NCBI GenBank assembly: GCA_026396555.1
Contig: JAPLWO010000075.1
Coordinates: forward strand, 1-18,213
Direction: 5' to 3'
DNA: 18,213 nt
From: Candidatus Magasanikiibacteriota bacterium
Lineage (GTDB): Bacteria > Patescibacteriota > Patescibacteriia > Magasanikbacterales > 2-02-FULL-50-9b
The notes beneath the pieces were generated by a model. That model was not told the DNA's origin. It did not search any database and worked only from the letters and a program-made list of their open reading frames with translations. Shown here in pieces: positions 14,702 to 18,213 of the stretch. Each line of letters begins with the position of its first letter. Within the stretch, counting starts at the first letter, position 1. The position numbers were made by a program, and so were the translations under genes.

Positions 14702-15400
14702 TCAAACTGTTGTCGCACGTCCGATCAAAAGTCCGCGCGGCATAAATTCCGTCACATCATTCGTCACGATCAGATCACCTTCTGACACAACTTCTTGCGG
14801 CGGAATTAAACTCAAACGAACACCCAATCCATATCCACCTTCAACAATTCCGACTACGTGCGAATTTTTTGCAAGCAACACACCAATTCGACTTTCGCTA
14901 TCATTAGTTAATCGAATGGACGCGCGATCTGATTGTACGGAAATAACTTCACCCACTAAAATTCCTTGCTCAGTAAAAACAATTTGATGCAGCGCGACCC
15001 CGCTCGATGAACCGCGATTAATAATTAACGCTTGTTGCGCAATATCCGTTGTTTTAGAAATTACATCTGCGCCAATCGTCGTCCAGGTTGTTCGAACCGG
15101 ATATTGCATCTCTCGGCGTAAGCCTGCATTGTCCGCTTCTACAAGTGCAATTCGCGTCGCCAACAAATCGCGCTCGCGCGTCACCTGTGGCAATAAAATT
15201 TCCGCGTCCTGTTTTTCCTTCCACCGCGTTAACGCAGTGCGCACAAATTGCACGCGATCAAACAAAAATGTGATCGGCATGTCAATAATCGTACGAGCCC
15301 GACGCTCAAGCGGCGGCAACGCGCCTACAATATGCAAAAAAACAACAAACAACGCGCCTGCAATATACCATCGAACATGTTTCTTTGAGCGAAACCGCAT
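14702..15400 (-). CDS. mreC: MreC, truncated by an in-frame TGA at codon 233
   Basis: MreC is the membrane-anchored scaffold between MreB inside the cell and PBP2 outside. The ATG at 15400 is 16 nt after the mreB stop. A basic start (MRFRSKKHVRW) is followed by one membrane helix (about 12-28), a coiled-coil region (WKEKQDAEILLPQVTRERDL to LRREM), and the beta-barrel domain (LIINRGSSSGVALHQIV, GILVGEVISVQSDRASIRL, MPRGLLIGRATTV). The frame stops at TGA (14704..14702). Directly after it, in the same frame, the usual MreC ending continues for 30 codons to a stop that overlaps mreD. The truncated protein has 232 aa and lacks the last beta-strands of the family. Confidence 0.88.
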   Translation of the reverse strand: MRFRSKKHVRWYIAGALFVVFLHIVGALPPLERRARTIIDMPITFLFDRVQFVRTALTRWKEKQDAEILLPQVTRERDLLATRIALVEADNAGLRREMQYPVRTTWTTIGADVISKTTDIAQQALIINRGSSSGVALHQIVFTEQGILVGEVISVQSDRASIRLTNDSESRIGVLLAKNSHVVGIVEGGYGLGVRLSLIPPQEVVSEGDLIVTNDVTEFMPRGLLIGRATTV

Positions 15401-15416
15401 AGTCGTCTCGCGAAAA

Positions 15417-16292
15417 TTAACCAACCTTGTCTTGCAAACGTGCTGAAGGTAATTCAACCTCAGCTAAAACAGATGGATGTTCTAATAATAATCCTGTACC
15501 ACGAACAACCGCGGTTGTTGGGTCATCTGCAACGCGCACTGGAATTTCCGCCGCGCGCGCGAGCGTGCGATCAAGTCCGCGCAACTGAGCGCCGCCACCC
15601 ACCAACACAATTCCTCTCTCATGAATATCCGCGACTAATTCTGGCGGTGTAACTTCAATCGTTGCCTTAACCGTATCAATAATTGTTTTTACCGAACGCT
15701 GAATTGCTTCACGCACATGACTATCGGAAATCATCACTTGAATCGAACGCCAGGTTACAACTCCGCCGAGCGAGATCACCGCAACTTCTGTCACGCCTGC
15801 ACCAACGCCAACAATCATGGTTCCGACCGCATCTTCAACCGGTAATCGAACACCAAATGCCGCTGCCATTGGCGCTTCAATCACGTGTACTTCACTTGCG
15901 CCCGCTGCGTACGCCGCATCTTCAACAGCTTTGCGTTCAACTTCAGTAATTTCGAGTGGCGCTGCAACAACAATTCGCGGACGTGGAACTAAATTGATCC
16001 CATCTTCATGGACTTTATCAATAAAATATTTGATCATCTTTTCCGCAACTTCGTAATCTGAAATAATTCCGCGCAAAAGTGGGCGCGATGTTGAAATATG
16101 TCCCGGCGTTTTTCCGACCATGTCGCGCGCGGTGTGACCAACGGCGATAATCTGATCGGTTTTAGAATTAAGTGCAACGATCGACGGTTCATCAACCACA
16201 ATTCCTTTGTCGCGCACATACACGCGCGTGTGCGACGATCCTAAATCAAGCCCAACATCTTTGCTAAATTGTTTGAAAAAATTTTTGAACAT
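15417..16292 (-). CDS. mreB: MreB-like protein without subdomain IIB and with altered ATPase residues
   Basis: This actin-like cytoskeletal protein has 291 aa, where about 335-345 is usual. Seen in order: an amphipathic start (MFKNFFKQF), the phosphate-1 loop DVGLDLGSSHTRVYVRD (12-28), EVHVIEAPMAAAFG (134-147), the phosphate-2 region VGVGAGVTEVAVISLGG (161-177), then ATIEVTPPELVADIHERGIVLVGGGAQLRGLD. After GGVVTWRSIQV (186) the frame goes straight to a helix resembling SEEIREAL, so the roughly 50-60 residues of subdomain IIB are absent. Family residues E140 (IEEP) and T167 (DIGGGTTEV), in C. crescentus numbering, are Ala140 and Val167 here, and the Asp before IGGG is Gly162. The protein may therefore bind but not hydrolyse nucleotide. 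It sits in the standard place ahead of mreC. Confidence 0.88.
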   Translation of the reverse strand: MFKNFFKQFSKDVGLDLGSSHTRVYVRDKGIVVDEPSIVALNSKTDQIIAVGHTARDMVGKTPGHISTSRPLLRGIISDYEVAEKMIKYFIDKVHEDGINLVPRPRIVVAAPLEITEVERKAVEDAAYAAGASEVHVIEAPMAAAFGVRLPVEDAVGTMIVGVGAGVTEVAVISLGGVVTWRSIQVMISDSHVREAIQRSVKTIIDTVKATIEVTPPELVADIHERGIVLVGGGAQLRGLDRTLARAAEIPVRVADDPTTAVVRGTGLLLEHPSVLAEVELPSARLQDKVG

Positions 16293-16324
16293 AGGAGGCC
16301 GTCAACAATCAGATCAGAATTAAC

Positions 16325-16702
16325 TTACACTTCTTCACCCGTCAGAAAAAAATGTTCCCACACGCCCAGGAGCGCAATCACGAGAATAACCACCCACCAG
16401 CGCAGCCACCCGGCGTGATTCAGAGCAAGTGAAATAACGCCGAGGAGCGACAACAGCATCGCCTGTCGAAATGTACGATTTACATATATATATACAAGCT
16501 CGTCATGTTTTAAAATAAACACACGAACTGCAAAGCCGATCACCGCAAAAAGACCGATGAGCGCGAGCAATAAACTGGCATAAAAAAGAGCGATGATCGC
16601 CAAGCCAGAATCCGGGTTCGTGACATTTAGCAAAAATCCCCAGGCGCCCCATGCGAGCGCGTCCGTCAAAGCGACAATTGCCAAAAATCCACGAAGCGAC
16701 AT
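16325..16702 (-). CDS. Small four-helix membrane protein, conserved in CPR
   Basis: This 125-aa protein has four hydrophobic helices (about 5-24, 33-60, 80-95 and 100-118). The start MSLRGFLAIVALTDALAWGA, a FYASLLLALIGLFAVIGF second helix, the cytoplasmic loop with VNRTFRQAMLLSLLGVISL, and a short acidic tail resemble a family I recall from many Patescibacteria genomes, often of unknown function. It starts 3 nt after the stop of the DUF721 gene and ends 32 nt before mreB, so it is part of the shape operon. Function unknown. Confidence 0.75.
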   Translation of the reverse strand: MSLRGFLAIVALTDALAWGAWGFLLNVTNPDSGLAIIALFYASLLLALIGLFAVIGFAVRVFILKHDELVYIYVNRTFRQAMLLSLLGVISLALNHAGWLRWWVVILVIALLGVWEHFFLTGEEV

Positions 16703-16705
16703 AGT

Positions 16706-16993
16706 TTACAGTAAATAACGAATTCGCTCGATCGTTGGATCAGCGGCTGCAGCGCGAATTTTTTCGAGCAATTGTTTTTCATTTTTCTTCACTTCTTGTG
16801 CAACCGGCGCTGCAGAAACCGAAACTGTGAGTGTGCGATTTTTTAAATACAAAACACGGACGAGCTGCGGCTCTGCGCCGAAAAATTCGTCAAAGACTTT
16901 TTGCGTTGATTCAACAACAAGCGACGCAGTAACTGATGCTGCAACGCCCGAATGCTGAACACGCGCTTTTATCATGCCTTTTAAGTCGTCCAT
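16706..16993 (-). CDS. Short DUF721 (DciA-like) protein
   Basis: The protein is 95 aa from MDDLKGMIKARVQHSG. The body VVESTQKVFDEFFGAE, RVLYLKNRTLTVSVSAAPVA, LLEKIRAAA and a final IERIRYLL follow the DUF721/DciA-like core: a helix, a beta hairpin with LxVxVxSxxxAQEL, a helix, and a last strand with IRYR-like residues. DciA loads or assists the replicative helicase in many bacteria; short CPR versions have the core only, so the same role is inference. The ATG at 16993 is chosen because a promoter lies 6 nt upstream, giving a leaderless transcript. It heads the mre operon. Confidence 0.75.
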   Translation of the reverse strand: MDDLKGMIKARVQHSGVAASVTASLVVESTQKVFDEFFGAEPQLVRVLYLKNRTLTVSVSAAPVAQEVKKNEKQLLEKIRAAAADPTIERIRYLL

Positions 16994-16999
16994 GCGTGT

Positions 17000-17028
17000 A
17001 TTCTCGCAAAAATCGGACGGTTTGGCAA
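17000..17028 (-). promoter_or_regulatory. Promoter of the DUF721-mre operon (leaderless)
   Basis: The minus strand reads TTGCCA (17028..17023), a 17-nt spacer, then GAGAAT (17005..17000). Six nt (ACACGC) separate it from the ATG at 16993, so transcription would start at the ATG. The -10 is imperfect. Confidence 0.5.
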
Positions 17029-17051
17029 GTAATTTTGAGGATGTCAAGTAT

Positions 17052-17088
17052 AAAAAACTGCCAGCGCCCGAGAGTTGGGGCACTGGCA
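17052..17088 (-). terminator. Terminator of the 163-aa orphan gene
   Basis: On the minus strand TGCCAGTGCCC, loop, GGGCGCTGGCA then GTTTTTTAT form a strong hairpin (17059-17088) with T-run (17058..17052). One G·T pair favours the minus strand. It lies 22 nt after the stop at 17111. Confidence 0.9.
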
Positions 17089-17110
17089 AGAAACGCGCGA
17101 AATCGACGAC

Positions 17111-17602
17111 TCAGCGCCCGTACATCTGGAAAATCCGTTGGATCAATTCGCGCGGGTCACAAGTCGCGACGCACGGCAGGAGCATCGAAGCCACCTTGAT
17201 TTCAACAGCCGCGCGATCCGGGCGCGCGCACAAATCATGCAGCGAACTGACGCCGTATTCTTGATGAAACGCTTCGCCGTCGATGATCGGAACGACATTG
17301 TAAAACTCAAGCCCGATGTCGGCCAAAGCCAACGCGTCCCCGAACTGAAGGTACAGCAGTTCCGCACGACTGTGCTGTTCAACAGTCGGATTCAGCGGCA
17401 CATCGTTCACGCTCATAAGAAATGCGGCCTGCGCCAAAAGCTCCATAGCAACACAACCGATCTCATCGGGATTCCGCCAGCCATGCATCGTGCGAACCTG
17501 CGCCATGAACTCTCCATGACTCTGACGCGCCATGATCTGAATTTTTGCACGCGCCGCACGTTGCTGAATCGTCAATTTGGGATACTTAGGATGTTCGGAC
17601 AT
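17111..17602 (-). CDS. Unrecognised 163-aa protein
   Basis: I do not recognise the family. The ATG at 17602 (MSEHPKYPKLTIQQRAARAK) is set by GGAGG five nt upstream; the frame is open to 17647, but that start would precede the transcription start. The protein looks soluble and largely helical, with a basic N-terminus, a central VAMELLAQAAFLMSVNDVPL helix region and scattered cysteines near the end (LLPCVATCD). No signal peptide is seen. It is a single-gene unit with consensus promoter, short leader and strong terminator, and has higher G+C than the mre operon beside it. Confidence 0.78.
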   Translation of the reverse strand: MSEHPKYPKLTIQQRAARAKIQIMARQSHGEFMAQVRTMHGWRNPDEIGCVAMELLAQAAFLMSVNDVPLNPTVEQHSRAELLYLQFGDALALADIGLEFYNVVPIIDGEAFHQEYGVSSLHDLCARPDRAAVEIKVASMLLPCVATCDPRELIQRIFQMYGR

Positions 17603-17637
17603 GAAAACCTCCGCTCGGTTGTTGGGTGAGCGAGAAA

Positions 17638-17666
17638 ACTCTAACAAATTTTAAAAAGAAAGTCAA
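17638..17666 (-). promoter_or_regulatory. Promoter of the 163-aa gene
   Basis: The minus strand reads TTGACT (17666..17661), a 17-nt spacer, then TAGAGT (17643..17638). The predicted leader is about 29 nt and includes GGAGG before the ATG at 17602. Confidence 0.75.
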
Positions 17667-17702
17667 TATCAAAAATCAATAAAAATTCAAAATCCAAAGT
17701 TT

Positions 17703-18213
17703 TTACCCCACCGCAACACGAACACCGTCATGCGCAACCACACCCGTCGAATCGTTCCCATCCAGGTCCGCCTGCTCAAAGCCCCGATCCCAATACGCAA
17801 GCAGAACGAAGCCAGAGGCACTGTTATAACTGCCGGTTAAATAGGCTGCAGTGTTTTTACCATCTGCGTAGTTGTCGATAGCAATTCCGGTTTCGTGGAG
17901 GGTTGTAGAGAAGAGAGACAGCCAGTCTTCTGGGGTGAGGCCGTGTTCTTTATAATAAGGAGAAGATGGATCTTGAGTAAGGGCGAGATAGTCGTTGGGA
18001 GTTTTACCTGCTTCCAGGTTGGGCCGGTCTTTGGTTGTCGTGCCAGAGCCTGACCGAGGAATCGTGAGATCTTCTTGGAGGAGTTGAATGCGGAATCCGG
18101 GGAAGGGTTGGGATGTATCGGAGAGAATTTCTTTTTTTGTACTGCCGCCGTGATTTGCTGTGTCGAATTTTGTTACGTTGTAGACGAGTTTGCCGGAGAT
18201 GTCCATTCCTTTG
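17703..18213 (-). CDS. C-terminal part of an unrecognised protein (partial)
   Basis: The frame is open from the right edge to the TAA at 17705..17703 and shows about 170 residues. An ATG at 18206 exists, but the two codons before it (AAA GGA) are also open and no properly spaced SD is visible, so the gene probably begins outside the window. The visible part is polar, rich in Gly, Ser, Thr, Asp and Asn, without membrane helices. It contains GLTPEDWLSLFSTTLHETG, and it ends with an Asp- and Gly-rich stretch (ADLDGNDSTGVVAHDG) that looks like an exported or calcium-binding surface protein, but no family is recognised. No hairpin terminator follows; the next gene's promoter begins 37 nt downstream. 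Confidence 0.6.
   Translation of the reverse strand, partial: KGMDISGKLVYNVTKFDTANHGGSTKKEILSDTSQPFPGFRIQLLQEDLTIPRSGSGTTTKDRPNLEAGKTPNDYLALTQDPSSPYYKEHGLTPEDWLSLFSTTLHETGIAIDNYADGKNTAAYLTGSYNSASGFVLLAYWDRGFEQADLDGNDSTGVVAHDGVRVAVG

Noticed and set aside
1..18213. Alternative genetic code explaining the internal stops
   Set aside because: The two internal stops differ (TAA in secA, TGA in mreC), and both codons serve as ordinary terminators of intact genes here. No other gene contains in-frame stops.

Overview
The window looks like chromosomal DNA of a Patescibacteria (CPR) bacterium. The signs are a SecA of CPR type, a short DUF721 protein and a small four-helix membrane protein ahead of mreBCD, a VanW-domain protein, and compact operons in which genes touch or overlap. 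This lineage call rests on recalled family resemblance, not on a search. Most genes lie on the minus strand and are described here in transcription order, from high to low coordinate.

Right end: the 3' part of an unrecognised protein (17703 to the edge), then a self-contained unit of promoter, SD, 163-aa orphan gene and terminator (17666-17052). Next comes a cell-shape operon: DUF721 protein, membrane protein, mreB, mreC, mreD and mrdA (PBP2). Its MreB lacks the region expected for subdomain IIB and has substitutions at the catalytic positions. Its mreC reading frame carries an in-frame TGA 30 codons before the natural end. Facing this operon are three plus-strand units: tRNA-Pro(CGG) with promoter and terminator, a PQ-loop-like membrane protein with its own promoter and terminator, and a VanW-domain gene whose 3' end overlaps mrdA by 95 bp on the opposite strand.

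Left half: ftsI, murC, murB and hpf form a tight peptidoglycan and ribosome-hibernation operon ending in a terminator at 5751-5779. Two more self-contained units follow, a 443-aa orphan and a lipoprotein. Then comes secA, whose frame is cut by one in-frame TAA in the second nucleotide-binding domain. A 144-nt element with a 17-bp closing helix and three internal hairpins lies at the secA 3' end. A NIF3-like small protein and the start of a further gene complete the window.

Two expression styles stand out. secA, ftsI, hpf, the DUF721 gene and vanW have promoters that predict a transcript starting at or within about 10 nt of the ATG, with no SD. The lipoprotein, the 443-aa orphan, the PQ-loop-like gene and the 163-aa orphan have consensus promoters with 17-nt spacers, leaders of about 30-110 nt, GAGG/GGAG/GGAGG SD sequences and private terminators. 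The points most worth checking are the two interrupted conserved genes (secA, mreC), the reduced MreB, the structured element after secA and the two-class expression pattern. No transposase, integrase or CRISPR array was seen.
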